Shown here: positions 48,016 through 57,708 of the stretch, piece after piece | Layout: each line of letters begins with the position of its first letter | How positions within the stretch are numbered: the stretch's first letter is position 1 | Assembly (NCBI RefSeq): GCF_040892545.1 | Contig: NZ_CP156079.1 | Location: 2,577,501-2,641,500, forward strand | Direction of reading: 5' to 3' | From: Paracidovorax avenae | GTDB taxonomy: Bacteria; Pseudomonadota; Gammaproteobacteria; Burkholderiales; Burkholderiaceae_C | Length of the DNA stretch: 64,000 bases | Position numbers and translations under genes: made by a program | Notes under the pieces: generated by a model | Databases searched by the model: none | Told to the model about the DNA's origin: nothing | Seen by the model: only the letters and a program-made list of their open reading frames with translations

Positions 48016-48984
48016 TCAGGCCTCGGCGGGGGATTCCTCGCTGGCCTGGCTCAGCGCTTCCAGGGCGTCGGCGTCGAGCTGCAGATGCGCGGCGCGCACC
48101 AGGTCCTGCAGTTGCTCCAGCGAGGTCGCGCTGGCGATCGGCGCGGTGATGGCGGGCTGGGCCATCTGCCACGCGATGGCGACCTGGCCGGGCGTGGCTT
48201 CGTAGCGCTCCGCCACCTCGTCGAGTTCGGCCAGGATGCGCAGGCCGCGCGGGTTGAGGTATTTCTCCACCGTCCTGGCGCCGCGCGCGCTCTTGGACGC
48301 GTCGGCTTCGCTGCGGTATTTGCCGGTGAGGAAGCCGGCGGCCAGGGCGTAGAAATTGATGACGCCCACCTGCTGCTCCAGGCACAGCGGCTGCAATTCA
48401 TCTTCGAACACCGCGCGGTCATAGAGGTTGTAGAGCGGCTGCAGCGATTCATAGCGCGGCAGGCCCAGCCGCGCGCTGGTGGCGAGCGCCTCCGACAGGC
48501 GGGCGGCCGAGTGGTTGGACGCGCCGATGGCGCGTACCTTGCCTTCGCGGATCAGGTCGGCATAGGTGCCCAGCGTGTCCTCGAGCGGCGTGGAGGGATC
48601 GTCGTCGTGCGACTGGTAGAGGTCGATGTAGTCCGTGTGCAGGCGGCGCAGCGAATCCTCGACCGCACGGCGGATGTAGTCCGGCTTCAGGCCGACCTTG
48701 CCGTCGCCCATGTCCTTGCCCACCTTGGTGGCGAGCACGATCCGGTCGCGCTTTCCGGTGCGCTTGAGCCACTGGCCGATCAGGGCCTCGGATTCGCCCC
48801 CCATGTGGCCCGGGTTCCAGCGCGAATAGACATCGGCCGTGTCGATGAAATTGAAGCCCGCATCCAGCCAGGCGCCGATCAGCGAGAACGTGGTCGGCTC
48901 GTCCACCGTCCAGCCGAACACGTTGCCGCCGAAGCACAGCGGGGAAACCTGCAGGCCGGAGCGGCCGAGGGGGCGTGATTGCAT
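48016..48984 (-). CDS. Aldo/keto reductase
   Basis: 322-residue TIM-barrel NADPH-dependent oxidoreductase: GRSGLQVSPLCFGGNVFGW, catalytic Asp/Tyr in FIDTADVYS, Lys in VLATKVG, His in DLYQSHDDD, and the NADPH loop AIGASNHSAARL. Closest to the YajO/Tas-type large AKR group; the physiological substrate is unknown. Convergent with ribB, 26 nt apart. Confidence 0.92.
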   Translation of the reverse strand: MQSRPLGRSGLQVSPLCFGGNVFGWTVDEPTTFSLIGAWLDAGFNFIDTADVYSRWNPGHMGGESEALIGQWLKRTGKRDRIVLATKVGKDMGDGKVGLKPDYIRRAVEDSLRRLHTDYIDLYQSHDDDPSTPLEDTLGTYADLIREGKVRAIGASNHSAARLSEALATSARLGLPRYESLQPLYNLYDRAVFEDELQPLCLEQQVGVINFYALAAGFLTGKYRSEADASKSARGARTVEKYLNPRGLRILAELDEVAERYEATPGQVAIAWQMAQPAITAPIASATSLEQLQDLVRAAHLQLDADALEALSQASEESPAEA

Positions 48985-49105
48985 GGGTTGGAGTCTCCTG
49001 GAGTGGTTGGAAAGCCGGGCCGCCGCGGCTGCGGGGGCCCGGCGGGCGTCCGGACCATTGTTGCGGCGCCGCACGGTTCCCGGGACGCGCAGTTGTAAGA
49101 ACCTG

Positions 49106-49690
49106 TCAGATCCAGCCCAGCGCCCCGAGCACGGCCCCCGCGCCCAGCAGCCACAGCAGGTGGATGCGCGTGCGCCAGACGAGCAGCATGCACGCTGCCG
49201 AGACGATCCACAGCCGCCAGCTCTGCGCGATGCCGCCGTGCGCGCTGCAGAGCACGAAGGCCGTGGCCAGCAGCAGGCCCAGCACGACCGGCGTCATGCC
49301 CTGCTTGAAGGCGCGCACGGCCCGCATGCCGCGGTGGCGGTGCGCCCAGCGCGCGGCGGCCCAGGTGAGCAGGCTGCTGGGCAGCATGACGCCCACGAGA
49401 CACAGCACCATCCCGAGCAGGCCCAGGGCCCAGCCACCTGCGTTGAGCCCCACGTTCCAGCCCAGCAGCCCGATGAACAGCACGTTCGGGCCGGGCGCGG
49501 CCTGGGCGATGGCGATGGAGGCGTTGAACTGCGGATCGGTCAGCCAGGCGTGCCGGTCCACGAGGAAGCGGTGCATGTCCGGGGCGGTGGCGATGGCGCC
49601 GCCCACGGTGAGCAGGGACAGCGAGAGGTAGTACGAGAACAGGTGCAGCCAGTCGGCCGGCTGCAGCACCAGGGTGGCGGCGGCCGTCAT
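49106..49690 (-). CDS. Chromate transporter, C-terminal-half subunit (ChrA family)
   Basis: 194-residue membrane protein with about five to six spans matching one ChrA repeat: LLTVGGAIATAPDMHRFLVDRHAWLTDPQFNASIAIAQAAPGPNVLFI. Family role is efflux of chromate (or sulfate-like anions). Pairs with the preceding gene; start and stop overlap by four bases (ATGA). Confidence 0.9.
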   Translation of the reverse strand: MTAAATLVLQPADWLHLFSYYLSLSLLTVGGAIATAPDMHRFLVDRHAWLTDPQFNASIAIAQAAPGPNVLFIGLLGWNVGLNAGGWALGLLGMVLCLVGVMLPSSLLTWAAARWAHRHRGMRAVRAFKQGMTPVVLGLLLATAFVLCSAHGGIAQSWRLWIVSAACMLLVWRTRIHLLWLLGAGAVLGALGWI

Positions 49691-50283
49691 GCGGGCAGCT
49701 TCCGCCAGGTGGCCGCGCAGGCTGCGCCGCCGATCGCCAGCAGCACCACGGCCAGCGGCCATTGCAGCACCGCCATGGCCACGAACGTCAGCGCGGCCAG
49801 CGCCGCGCCCCCTGCGGCGCCGAGCGGGTGCGTGCGCAGCGCCACCGCCATGCGCAGGGCCACGCCTGCCACCAGGCCGGCGGCCACCGCGCCCATGCCG
49901 CGCAGGGCGCCCGCCACGGCCGGGTGGGCGGAGAACCGCGCATACGCCACCGCCAGGCACAGCAGCACCAGCAGGGGCAGCAGCAGCATGCCCGCCAGGG
50001 CCGACAGCGCGCCGCGCCAGCCGAAGTAGCGGTCACCCACCATCACCGCAAGGTTCACCACGTTGGGCCCCGGGAGGATCTGGGCCACGGCCCAGTCCTC
50101 GATGAACTCCTCGTTCGTCAGCCAGCCCTTGCGGTCCACCAGCTCACGCTGTACCACAGCGAGCACGCCCCCGAATCCCTGCAGGGCCAGCCAGGTGAAG
50201 GACCAGAACAGCTCCTTGCAGTCGCGCGGGGCAGGACGCTGGGGGCGGTGGTCGGCGGGATCGGGGTCGGCGTGGGATGGCAT
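49687..50283 (-). CDS. Chromate transporter, N-terminal-half subunit (ChrA family)
   Basis: 198-residue ChrA-repeat protein: FTWLALQGFGGVLAVVQRELVDRKGWLTNEEFIEDWAVAQILPGPNVVNLAV, then five or six hydrophobic segments. Together with the overlapping downstream gene it makes up a split (short-chain, two-gene) chromate transporter. About 27 hydrophilic residues precede the fold; the ATG at 50283 is the start. Its 5' end is 116 bp from the peptidase gene. Confidence 0.9.
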   Translation of the reverse strand: MPSHADPDPADHRPQRPAPRDCKELFWSFTWLALQGFGGVLAVVQRELVDRKGWLTNEEFIEDWAVAQILPGPNVVNLAVMVGDRYFGWRGALSALAGMLLLPLLVLLCLAVAYARFSAHPAVAGALRGMGAVAAGLVAGVALRMAVALRTHPLGAAGGAALAALTFVAMAVLQWPLAVVLLAIGGAACAATWRKLPA

Positions 50284-50399
50284 GGGAACGAAGCGGTATG
50301 CGGGCCGGAAGGGGCCGGGACGGCCCGCATCGTACGCCGGAGCGCCGTGTTCCGCCGGCTTCGCGCAGGCTTGCCGTGGGGCAGAAAGCGGTTCGTCCT

Positions 50400-52226
50400 T
50401 CAGCGCAGGATCGGCCGGGTGCGGTCCAGGAGCCACTGGCGGGCCCGCCGCGAGCGTTCGTCCTGCGGGGAGGCGAATTCCGGGAGCAGCGCCTCGCGCA
50501 CCACGGCGTGGTATTGGTCGATCCAGCGCACCTCTGCATCCGTCAGCCGGTCGAGGCAGAGGCAGTCCAGGTCGATGGGGCACAGCGTCAGCGTCTCGAA
50601 CGCCATGAAGCGGCCGAAGGCGCTTTCACCCTTTTCGATCGCCAGCAGCAGGTTCTCGATGCGCACGCCCCACTGGCCGGGACGGTAGATGCCCGGTTCG
50701 ACCGAGGTGACCATGCCGGGAAGCAGGACGGAGTCGGCGTTCGCCTCGGCCCGCACCGAGATGGACTGGGGGCCTTCATGCACGTTGAGGTACCAGCCCA
50801 CGCCGTGCCCCGTGCCGTGGCCGTAATCGATGTGCTCGCGCCAGAGCGGTGCCCGGGCCACGGCGTCGATCATGGGGGCGCGGGTGCCGTGGGGAAAGTG
50901 CAGCGTCGATAGCGCGATCAGGGCCTGGAGCACCAGGGTGCAGTCGCGGCGCTGGGCGTCGCCGGGCGTGCCCACGGCCACCATGCGGGTGATGTCGGTG
51001 GTGCCGCCCGTGTACTGGCCCCCGGAGTCGATGAGCAGCAGTCCATCGCCTTCGATGCGGGCATGGGCGTGGACCGTGGCCACGTAGTGCGGCATGGCGC
51101 CGTTGGCGTTGAAGGCTGCGATGGTGGCGAAGCTGGGACCCACGAAGCCTGGACGGCGCATCCGTGCGGCGGTGATCCCGGCGTCGATGTCCAGCTCGGA
51201 GGGCGTCGCGCCGGCCCGGAGCTGTTCCTGCAGCTCCGCGAAGAACTCCGCGAGGGCCACGCCATCCTGCACCATGGTGCGCCGGATGGCGGCGGCTTCT
51301 GCGTCGCTCTTGCAGGCCTTCATCAGCGCGCAGGGATTGGTGCCCTGGCGCAGCGATGCATCCTGCGGCAGTGCCTGGACATGGCCGGCCGTGGTGCGCC
51401 GGGGGTCGATCAGCACGCATGCGCCGGGTGCGAGCGAGCGCAGCGCCTCACGTGCACCGGCATAGGGTGCCAGCGCGATGCCTTCCGACGCGAGCGCCTG
51501 CCGTACATCGACCGGCATGCGGGTGGGGTCGATGAACAGGGTGGCGCCCTGCGGTCCGACCAGCAGGTGGGCGAGGAACACGGGGTTGTAGGGCACGTCG
51601 CTGCCGCGCAGGCCCAGCAGCCAGGCGATTTCGTCCAGCGCGGAAACGAAATGCCAGTCGGCGCCGTGCGCCTGCATCTGCTCGCGCAGCCGGCGCATCC
51701 GGTCGGCGCGCTCATGGCCCTGCACGCCGGGGGGCAGGGCCGCGATGGGTCCCGCGGGCAGACCCGGCCGGCCGGGCCAGGCGCACGCCAGCGGGTCGAT
51801 GTCGGTGCGCAAGGGGTTGCCGTGGGTGCGGCAGAGGGCTTCGAGCTGCTCCAGAGCCGCCAGCGACAGCACGTCGGCATCGACCGCCACCGTTCCGCCG
51901 GGGCCCGCGAGGCGGCACAGGGATGCGAGGTCTTCGCGGAGCGCGCCCGGCATTGCCTTGCGCAGGGCGATGCCGCTGCCCTGCAGCTGGCGCCCGGCCT
52001 GCTCCCAGTAGCGGCTGTCCACCCACAGTTCGGCCGCCTGAGCGCCGACGACCAGCGAGCCCGCGGAGCCATCGAAGCCGCTCAGCCAGCGGCGGCCCTG
52101 CCAGCGGGCGGGCAGGTACTCGGAGAGGTGCGGATCGGACGAGGGGACCAGGCAGGCGGCGATGCCGCTGGCCGCCATGTGCCGGCGCAGGCGCAGCAGC
52201 GGCGTGTCCGGGGCGAGGATGTCCAT
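50400..52226 (-). CDS. pepP: Xaa-Pro aminopeptidase (M24B, three-domain)
   Basis: 608-residue metallopeptidase removing N-terminal residues ahead of proline. Two creatinase-like N-terminal domains, then the pita-bread catalytic domain with ligands in LIDSGGQYTGGTTDITRM (two Asp), GHGTGHGVG (His), SVEPGIY (Glu) and VRIENLLL (Glu), and the C-terminal extension of the long APP1-like form. ATG 52226 is used; a GTG at 52250 would overlap the pepA stop (GTGA) and is a real alternative. Last gene of the peptide-uptake array. Confidence 0.9.
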   Translation of the reverse strand: MDILAPDTPLLRLRRHMAASGIAACLVPSSDPHLSEYLPARWQGRRWLSGFDGSAGSLVVGAQAAELWVDSRYWEQAGRQLQGSGIALRKAMPGALREDLASLCRLAGPGGTVAVDADVLSLAALEQLEALCRTHGNPLRTDIDPLACAWPGRPGLPAGPIAALPPGVQGHERADRMRRLREQMQAHGADWHFVSALDEIAWLLGLRGSDVPYNPVFLAHLLVGPQGATLFIDPTRMPVDVRQALASEGIALAPYAGAREALRSLAPGACVLIDPRRTTAGHVQALPQDASLRQGTNPCALMKACKSDAEAAAIRRTMVQDGVALAEFFAELQEQLRAGATPSELDIDAGITAARMRRPGFVGPSFATIAAFNANGAMPHYVATVHAHARIEGDGLLLIDSGGQYTGGTTDITRMVAVGTPGDAQRRDCTLVLQALIALSTLHFPHGTRAPMIDAVARAPLWREHIDYGHGTGHGVGWYLNVHEGPQSISVRAEANADSVLLPGMVTSVEPGIYRPGQWGVRIENLLLAIEKGESAFGRFMAFETLTLCPIDLDCLCLDRLTDAEVRWIDQYHAVVREALLPEFASPQDERSRRARQWLLDRTRPILR

Positions 52227-52246
52227 GGGCGACCGGTCGGGGGCGT

Positions 52247-53710
52247 TCACGGCGCGGCCCGGTCGATCAGGTACTGCGCCAGCAGGGGCACGGGCCGGCC
52301 GGTACCGCCCTTGTCCTTGCCGCTTTTCCAGGCCGTTCCCGCGATGTCCAGGTGCGCCCAGCGCCCCTGGACGAAACGCAAGAGGAAGCAGGCCGCCGTC
52401 ACGCTGCCTCCGGCGCGGCCGCCGATGTTGGCCAGGTCCGCGATGGGCGATTTCAGCTGTTCCTGGTAGGCCGCGTCCAGCGGCATGCGCCAGGCGGGGT
52501 CTTCCACCTTGTCGCCCGCGGCGATCAGCGCGTTGCCCAGCGCGTCGTCGTTGGCGTAGAGGCCGCTGCGCACATGGCCCAGGGCGATCACGCAGGCGCC
52601 GGTCAGCGTGGCGATGTCGATGGTCAGTTCCGGTTCGAAGCGCTGCTGGGTGTAGGTGAGCGCGTCGCAGAGGATGAGGCGGCCCTCGGCATCGGTGTTC
52701 AGCACTTCGATGGTGGTGCCGCTCAGGCTGCGGACCACGTCGCCGGGCTTCAGCGCATTGCCGGCCGGCATGTTCTCGCAGGCCGCGATCACCGCCACCA
52801 GGTTGATCCTGAGCTTCATCTCGGCACAGGCGCGCAGGGTGCCCAGCACGCTGGCGGCGCCGCACATGTCGAACTTCATCTCGTCCATGGCCTCGCCGGG
52901 CTTGAGCGAGATGCCGCCGGAGTCGAAGGTCACGCCCTTGCCGACCAGTGCCACCGGCGCGCGCCTGGCCTTGTCGCCCTGGTAGCGCAGCACGATCAGG
53001 CGCGGCTCCTGCACGGAGCCCTGCGCCACGGCGAGGAAGGAGTGCATGCCCAGCGCCTCGATGCCTGCGCGGTCGAACACCTCCACCTCCATCCCCCAGG
53101 CCTGGCCCATCGCCTGCGCCTGCTCGGCCAGGTGGGCGGGGGTGCAGATGTTGGGCGGGGTGTTGCCGAGGTCGCGCACCATCGCCACGCCGTGGGCGAT
53201 GGCCTGCGCCTGGTACAGGCGGGCGTGGATGGCTGCGTGGTGTTCGTCCGATGGGGTGGCGAATCTCAGCGTGCGTTCCGGCGGCTCGGGTGCCTTGTCG
53301 GTGCGGTAGGCATCGAAACGGTAGTCGGCCTGCTGCAGTTCGAGGATCGCGTGCACCCAGTGCTCCGCATCGTCGCCCAGGGCCCAGACGATCCTGGCGG
53401 CACGGGTCGCGGCGAGCGCCCGGGCTGCGGCGCGCGACGAAGCGGCCGATGGCGCTTGCGCCGCGCCGGTCCCCACGAGCAGGAGCCGGTGCGCCTGCAG
53501 GCCGGCGACGGCGTGCAGCAGCACGGTCTGCCCGGGCTTGCCGGCCAGTTCGCCTTCGGCGCGCAGCCGGGTCAGCAGGCCCTGGCTGGCCTGGTCGATG
53601 GCCTTGGCGAGGCCCTTGAATTTGCCTTCCGTGATGCCGACGACGAGGCAATCGCAGGGCGTCTGCAACAGGCGTGCTGGTGTGGGAAAGGCGTTGAGCT
53701 GGAAATTCAT
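52247..53710 (-). CDS. pepA: Leucyl aminopeptidase (cytosol aminopeptidase)
   Basis: 487-residue M17 family di-zinc aminopeptidase, broad specificity. Substrate and zinc motifs: ALVGKGVTFDSGGISLKPG, MDEMKFDMCGAASVLG, NTDAEGRLILCDALTY (active-site hallmark) and GHVRSGLYANDD. The N-terminal leucyl-aminopeptidase domain is complete. PepA can also bind DNA, but no separate signature is seen here. It lies 32 nt after the exbD gene and its stop overlaps a possible pepP start. Confidence 0.95.
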   Translation of the reverse strand: MNFQLNAFPTPARLLQTPCDCLVVGITEGKFKGLAKAIDQASQGLLTRLRAEGELAGKPGQTVLLHAVAGLQAHRLLLVGTGAAQAPSAASSRAAARALAATRAARIVWALGDDAEHWVHAILELQQADYRFDAYRTDKAPEPPERTLRFATPSDEHHAAIHARLYQAQAIAHGVAMVRDLGNTPPNICTPAHLAEQAQAMGQAWGMEVEVFDRAGIEALGMHSFLAVAQGSVQEPRLIVLRYQGDKARRAPVALVGKGVTFDSGGISLKPGEAMDEMKFDMCGAASVLGTLRACAEMKLRINLVAVIAACENMPAGNALKPGDVVRSLSGTTIEVLNTDAEGRLILCDALTYTQQRFEPELTIDIATLTGACVIALGHVRSGLYANDDALGNALIAAGDKVEDPAWRMPLDAAYQEQLKSPIADLANIGGRAGGSVTAACFLLRFVQGRWAHLDIAGTAWKSGKDKGGTGRPVPLLAQYLIDRAAP

Positions 53711-53742
53711 GGAGGTTCCTGGAGGGTGGTGGCGCGGGCGGA

Positions 53743-54168
53743 TCAGTTGAACTGTTCCTGGCCGGCCAGTCCGACCTTGGTGAGGCCGTGGCGCTTGATG
53801 GAGGCCATCACGTGCACCACGGTCGAATAGTTGGCGTTCGCGTCCGGGCGCACCTGCAACTCCGGGTGGTCGGGTTGCATGGAGGCGGACAGCAGGCGCT
53901 CGTTGAGCGTGGCGAGATCGACGGTCTCGTCGTTCCAGCGGATGAGGCTGGCCGGCCCGATGCCGATGCGGACGATGCGCAGTTCCCTGGGCGGCGGAGG
54001 CGGGGTGTCCGTGGGCACGGGCAGGTCGAGTTCCACGGTATGCAGCTGCATCGGGATGGTGATGATCAGCATGATGAGCAGCACCAGCATCACGTCGATG
54101 AGCGGCGTGGTGTTGATCTCCATCATCAGCGCGTTGTCCTGCTGCTTGCCCCTTCTTGGCAGTGCCAT
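53743..54168 (-). CDS. exbD: Biopolymer transport protein ExbD (second copy)
   Basis: 141 residues: one N-terminal membrane helix INTTPLIDVMLVLLIMLIITIP, whose Asp is the proton-translocating residue, and a periplasmic domain. Works with ExbB and TonB to energise outer-membrane receptors. 12 nt downstream of the other ExbD gene; the two are similar in the helix and divergent in the periplasmic part. Confidence 0.93.
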   Translation of the reverse strand: MALPRRGKQQDNALMMEINTTPLIDVMLVLLIMLIITIPMQLHTVELDLPVPTDTPPPPPRELRIVRIGIGPASLIRWNDETVDLATLNERLLSASMQPDHPELQVRPDANANYSTVVHVMASIKRHGLTKVGLAGQEQFN

Positions 54169-54180
54169 GGCGTGTCTCCG

Positions 54181-54600
54181 TCAGGGGTTGGACATCGGTT
54201 CGGTCACGAACCCGAGCTTCTGGATGCCGGCGTCCTGCGCGGCGCGCACGATGCGGCCCACGGGCAGGTAGGTGGCCGAGGCGTCGCCGTACACCTGCAC
54301 CATGGGCTGCGGCGTGGCGGTGGCCAGTTCGGCGAACCGCTGCCGCAGCGCGGGCAGGGTGATGGGTGCGGCGTTCCAGTAGATCGCGCCGTCGCGCGTC
54401 ACCGACAGGTTGATGTCCTCGATCTTCGCCTGGCGCGGGTCGTTGGTTTCCTTGGGCAGGGCGACGGGCACCGTCTGCGTGGCGACGGGAATGGTGATCA
54501 GGAAGATGATCAGCAGCACCAGCATCACGTCCACCAGCGGCGTGGTGTTGATGGACGAGACCAGCGGATCGCCGCCGTCCTGGCCGACGTTCATCGCCAT
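54181..54600 (-). CDS. exbD: Biopolymer transport protein ExbD (first copy)
   Basis: 139 residues: SINTTPLVDVMLVLLIIFLITIPVATQ is the membrane helix with the conserved Asp; the periplasmic domain follows (KIEDINLSVTRDGAIYWN...VYGDASATYLPVGRIVRAAQDAGIQKLGFVTEP). Start MAMNVG overlaps nothing; it is two bases from the exbB stop. Two ExbD genes per ExbB hints at a heteromeric ExbD pair. Confidence 0.94.
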   Translation of the reverse strand: MAMNVGQDGGDPLVSSINTTPLVDVMLVLLIIFLITIPVATQTVPVALPKETNDPRQAKIEDINLSVTRDGAIYWNAAPITLPALRQRFAELATATPQPMVQVYGDASATYLPVGRIVRAAQDAGIQKLGFVTEPMSNP

Positions 54601-54602
54601 GG

Positions 54603-55496
54603 TCAGCTCCCGAGGGTGATGGCGGGCTTGCCGCCCAGCAGGGACGTGTGCAGTTCGGTGCCGAAGTCGCGCACCTCGTCCAGCGCGGCCTTGTTGCGGC
54701 GCACGAGCCAGTTGTAGCCCAGCACCGCGGGCACGGCCGCGGCCAGGCCGATGGCGGTCATGATGAGCGCTTCGCCCACGGGGCCGGCCACCTTGTCGAT
54801 GCTGGCCTGGCCCGCCAGGCCGATGGCCGTGAGCGCGTGGTAGATGCCCCAGACGGTGCCGAACAGGCCGACGAAGGGCGCCGTCGAGCCGACGGTCGCG
54901 AGCACTGCAAGGCCGCCCTGCAGGCGGTCGCCGACGGCGTCGATGGCCTGCATGACCGACTGGCTCAGCCAGCTGTTGCGGTCCACCTGCTGCGTCAGCG
55001 GGCCTTCGTATTGCTTCTGCGCGACCAGCCCGGCCTCGGCCACGTAGCGGAACACGCTGCTTTCCGGCAGCGCCTGGGTGGAAGCGCGCAGGTCGCCCCG
55101 GTTCCAGAATTCCGCCTGCACCAGGCGCGCCTGGCCGTGCACGCGGCGCTGCTCCAGCAGCTTGGTGATGATGACGTACCAGCTGGTGGCCGACATGATC
55201 AGCAGGATGAACAGCGTGCCCTTGGACACCATGTCGCCGTGCTCCCACATGGCCTTGAACCCGTACGGGTTCTCCTGGCCCGCCGGGCGGGCTGCCGGCG
55301 CGGCGGAACGCACGGCTGCGGTGCCGTCGGCACCGGGCGCCGCCTGGGCCGCCGGGGCCGTGGCAGTGGCCGCGGCGTCATTCGTGGCGGCGGCCTGCGC
55401 GAACGCAGCCGCCGGCACGGCCAGCAGCGCCAGGGCGCACAGCGGCGCCGCGACCAGGCCGCGCAGGGAAGGGAGGTGGAACAGACGTTGGGACAT
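54603..55496 (-). CDS. exbB: ExbB/TolQ-type proton channel protein
   Basis: 297 residues. An N-terminal signal-like segment (LVAAPLCALALLAVPAAAFA) and an Ala/Pro spacer come before the three ExbB membrane helices, a long-form ExbB. Family motifs: TLFILLIMSATSWYVIITKL, TVGSTAPFVGLFGTVWGIYHAL and GPVGEALIMTAIGLAAAVPAV. With the two ExbD and TonB it forms the motor. Confidence 0.94.
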   Translation of the reverse strand: MSQRLFHLPSLRGLVAAPLCALALLAVPAAAFAQAAATNDAAATATAPAAQAAPGADGTAAVRSAAPAARPAGQENPYGFKAMWEHGDMVSKGTLFILLIMSATSWYVIITKLLEQRRVHGQARLVQAEFWNRGDLRASTQALPESSVFRYVAEAGLVAQKQYEGPLTQQVDRNSWLSQSVMQAIDAVGDRLQGGLAVLATVGSTAPFVGLFGTVWGIYHALTAIGLAGQASIDKVAGPVGEALIMTAIGLAAAVPAVLGYNWLVRRNKAALDEVRDFGTELHTSLLGGKPAITLGS

Positions 55497-55639
55497 GGTG
55501 GGCTCTCCAGGAAAAGGGGATGGATCGATGAAATGGTTGGCGATGGGCTATCGGGGTGTCACATCAGGAATTCACGGCTCTGAGCATCGGCAGCGCCGTA
55601 TGAAACCGGCGCAGCGCCACCCGTCGAATGGCCGCGGAG

Positions 55640-55763
55640 CAGGCCACGTCAGCAGACGCCGCGGAACCGGCTTCGCCGGGCCGCTGGCGTCGTCGCCCTG
55701 CCCGCCGTGCGCAGCACGGCGAGAGCGGGGGGAAGCGGCGCAGCCGCTCAGGGCGGTGTCGCT
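55640..55763. repeat. Dispersed palindromic intergenic element, copy 2
   Basis: GGGGGGAAGCGGCGCAGCCGC (55727-55747) repeats the core of the element at 4785-4804 with one extra A. It is preceded by a CCGTGC-GCA-GCACGG hairpin and GGGCCGCTGGCG, both GC-rich stem material. It fills most of the 267-bp gap between exbB and tonB and could stabilise or separate their transcripts. Confidence 0.6.
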
Positions 55764-56486
55764 TCACTTCAAGCTGAAGCTGAACGGAACGCGCACCCGG
55801 ACGGGCATGCCCTGGCCTTTGCAGCGCAGTTCGCGCATGGCCTCCAGCACGGGGCCCGCGAACAGGTCGGAACTGGCGCTGGCGATGCGCAGGTTCTCCA
55901 CCGAGCCGCTGGGCGACACGTTGAATTCGGCCACCACGGTGCCTTCCAGGCCCTGGCGGCGCGCGCGGGAGGGATAGCCCACGGTCTGCCGCACCTCGGC
56001 GTAGTTGGAGCAGACCAGCTCGACCGATGCCACGGGCGGCGCTGCGGGCGCCGGGGCCGGTGCGGGCGGGGCCGGTGGCGCGGGTGCAGGCGAGGGAGCC
56101 GGTGGCGCGGGCGGTGCAGGCGGAGCGGGCGCCGGTGCCGGCGGTTCGGGGGGCGCGGGCGGCACCGGCTCCACGGCCACGCGTTCGGGCGCGGGCCGGG
56201 GCGGCGGTGGCGGCTTGGGGGCCGGCGGTTTCGGCGCGGGGGGCGTGGGAGCCGGCGGCTTCGGAGGAGGCGGTGGCGCAGGTGGCGGCGGGGGTGCCTG
56301 GATGGCCGGCTCCGGCTTTTTCTCGGCCATCAGCGTGACCAGCAGCGCATCCTTGTCGATCTCTTTCGGGGGCTTGAGGGCCGTGCTGGTCACCAGCACG
56401 TAGGCCAGGCCGACGTGCAGGGCGACGACCATCGCGATGCCCGGTGCGCGTTCCCGCAGGTCTTTCTTCGGGGGCTTTCTGTTCAT
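55764..56486 (-). CDS. tonB: TonB energy transducer
   Basis: 240 residues: cytoplasmic Lys/Arg tail, one membrane anchor (IAMVVALHVGLAYVLVTSTAL), a Pro-rich and Ala/Pro-rich linker (about 60-150) spanning the periplasm, and a C-terminal TonB domain (PSRARRQGLEGTVVAEFNVSPSGSVENLRI...VRVPFSFSLK). It transfers inner-membrane proton energy to outer-membrane receptors. The PLP gene stop lies 55 nt before its start; exbB follows after the repeat element. Confidence 0.94.
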   Translation of the reverse strand: MNRKPPKKDLRERAPGIAMVVALHVGLAYVLVTSTALKPPKEIDKDALLVTLMAEKKPEPAIQAPPPPPAPPPPPKPPAPTPPAPKPPAPKPPPPPRPAPERVAVEPVPPAPPEPPAPAPAPPAPPAPPAPSPAPAPPAPPAPAPAPAAPPVASVELVCSNYAEVRQTVGYPSRARRQGLEGTVVAEFNVSPSGSVENLRIASASSDLFAGPVLEAMRELRCKGQGMPVRVRVPFSFSLK

Positions 56487-56541
56487 GGTTTCCAGGCCTT
56501 CCTGTTCGGTATCTGCAGACGCTCTGTCGCCCGGGGCCGGG

Positions 56542-57708
56542 TCACGCGCCGCTGGCGGCGCAACGCAGCGCGGAAGCGAGCGGCGCGCCTTCCAGGAAGC
56601 CGCGCAACTGCCCGTCCGCCTGCGCGATGTCGATCCCGCTGCGCTCGTACCATGCCGGGTCGTAGTAACTGCGGGCGTAGCGGTCGCCGCTATCGCAGAG
56701 GATCGAGACGATGGAGCCCTCGCGGCCCGAGGCAGCCATTTCCTGCGCGGCCCAGAGCAGGCCGACGAAGTTGGTGCCTGTGGAACCGCCGACCTTGCGG
56801 CCCAGTACCGTGGAGACATGGCGCATGCCGGCCAGCGACAGGGCGTCTGGCACCTTGACCATCGCGTCCACGCAACTGGCGATGAAGCTGCGCTCGACCT
56901 GGGGGCGGCCGATGCCCTCGATGCGTGAGCCGTTCGCGACCGTGAGGGCGGCATCGGGGCGTCCCTGGTGCAGGCCTTCGTAGTAATCGAAGAACACCGA
57001 CATTTCCGGATCGGCGCACAGCACGCGCGTGGGGTGCTGGCGGTAGCGCACGTATCGTCCCAGCGTGGCGGAGGTCCCGCCGGTGCCGGGGCTGCAGACG
57101 ATCCACTCCGGCACGGGATGCCGCTCCATCTGCATCTGCCGGAAGATGGATTCGGCGATGTTGTTGTTGGCGCGCCAGTCCGTGGCCCGCTCGGCATAGA
57201 CGAACTGGTCCATGAAGTGGCCGCCGCTGTCTTTCGCCAGCACCATCGAAGCGGCATGCAGGTCGCAGGCCCGCTCCACGAAGTGGCAGCGCCCTCCGTG
57301 GAATTCGATCGCGGCGATCTTCTCGGGGGACGTGGAGGCCGGCACGACCGCGATGAACGGCAGGCCCAGCAGGCGCGCGAAGTACGCCTCCGACACCGCC
57401 GTCGAGCCGCTGGAGGCCTCGATGACCGGCGCGCCCTCGCGCAGCCAGCCGTTGGAGAGGGCATACAGGAACAGCGAACGGGCGAGGCGGTGCTTCAGGC
57501 TGCCGGTCGGGTGGCTCGATTCGTCCTTGAAGTACACGTCGATGCCCGGGTAGCCGGGCAGCGCCATGGGGATCAGGTGCGTGTCGGCCGACCGGCTGAA
57601 GTCGGCCTCGATCCGGGCGATGCACCCGGCTTCCCAGGCGCGCTGCCGGCTGCTGCGCCCGCTGGCCGGCACCGGGCGGAGAAGGGAGGCGGGAAGGGGC
57701 GCCATCAT
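56542..57708 (-). CDS. PLP-dependent cysteine synthase-family enzyme (Cds1-like)
   Basis: 388 residues, fold type II PLP enzyme. The PLP lysine is in [15 protein letters not shown], and [19 protein letters not shown] plus [16 protein letters not shown] (phosphate loop) follow. The TGSLKHR wording is that of L-cysteine desulfhydrase Cds1 (cysteine to pyruvate, ammonia and sulfide) rather than of CysK. D-cysteine or other beta-replacement chemistry cannot be excluded. ATG 57708 gives an ATGA overlap with the S9 peptidase stop, so the two are co-translated. Confidence 0.82.
   Translation of the reverse strand: MMAPLPASLLRPVPASGRSSRQRAWEAGCIARIEADFSRSADTHLIPMALPGYPGIDVYFKDESSHPTGSLKHRLARSLFLYALSNGWLREGAPVIEASSGSTAVSEAYFARLLGLPFIAVVPASTSPEKIAAIEFHGGRCHFVERACDLHAASMVLAKDSGGHFMDQFVYAERATDWRANNNIAESIFRQMQMERHPVPEWIVCSPGTGGTSATLGRYVRYRQHPTRVLCADPEMSVFFDYYEGLHQGRPDAALTVANGSRIEGIGRPQVERSFIASCVDAMVKVPDALSLAGMRHVSTVLGRKVGGSTGTNFVGLLWAAQEMAASGREGSIVSILCDSGDRYARSYYDPAWYERSGIDIAQADGQLRGFLEGAPLASALRCAASGA

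Noticed and set aside
56027..56403. Gly/Ala-rich open frame opposite the TonB linker
   Set aside because: It is the antisense of the Pro-rich TonB linker; glycine repeats are the complement of proline codons.
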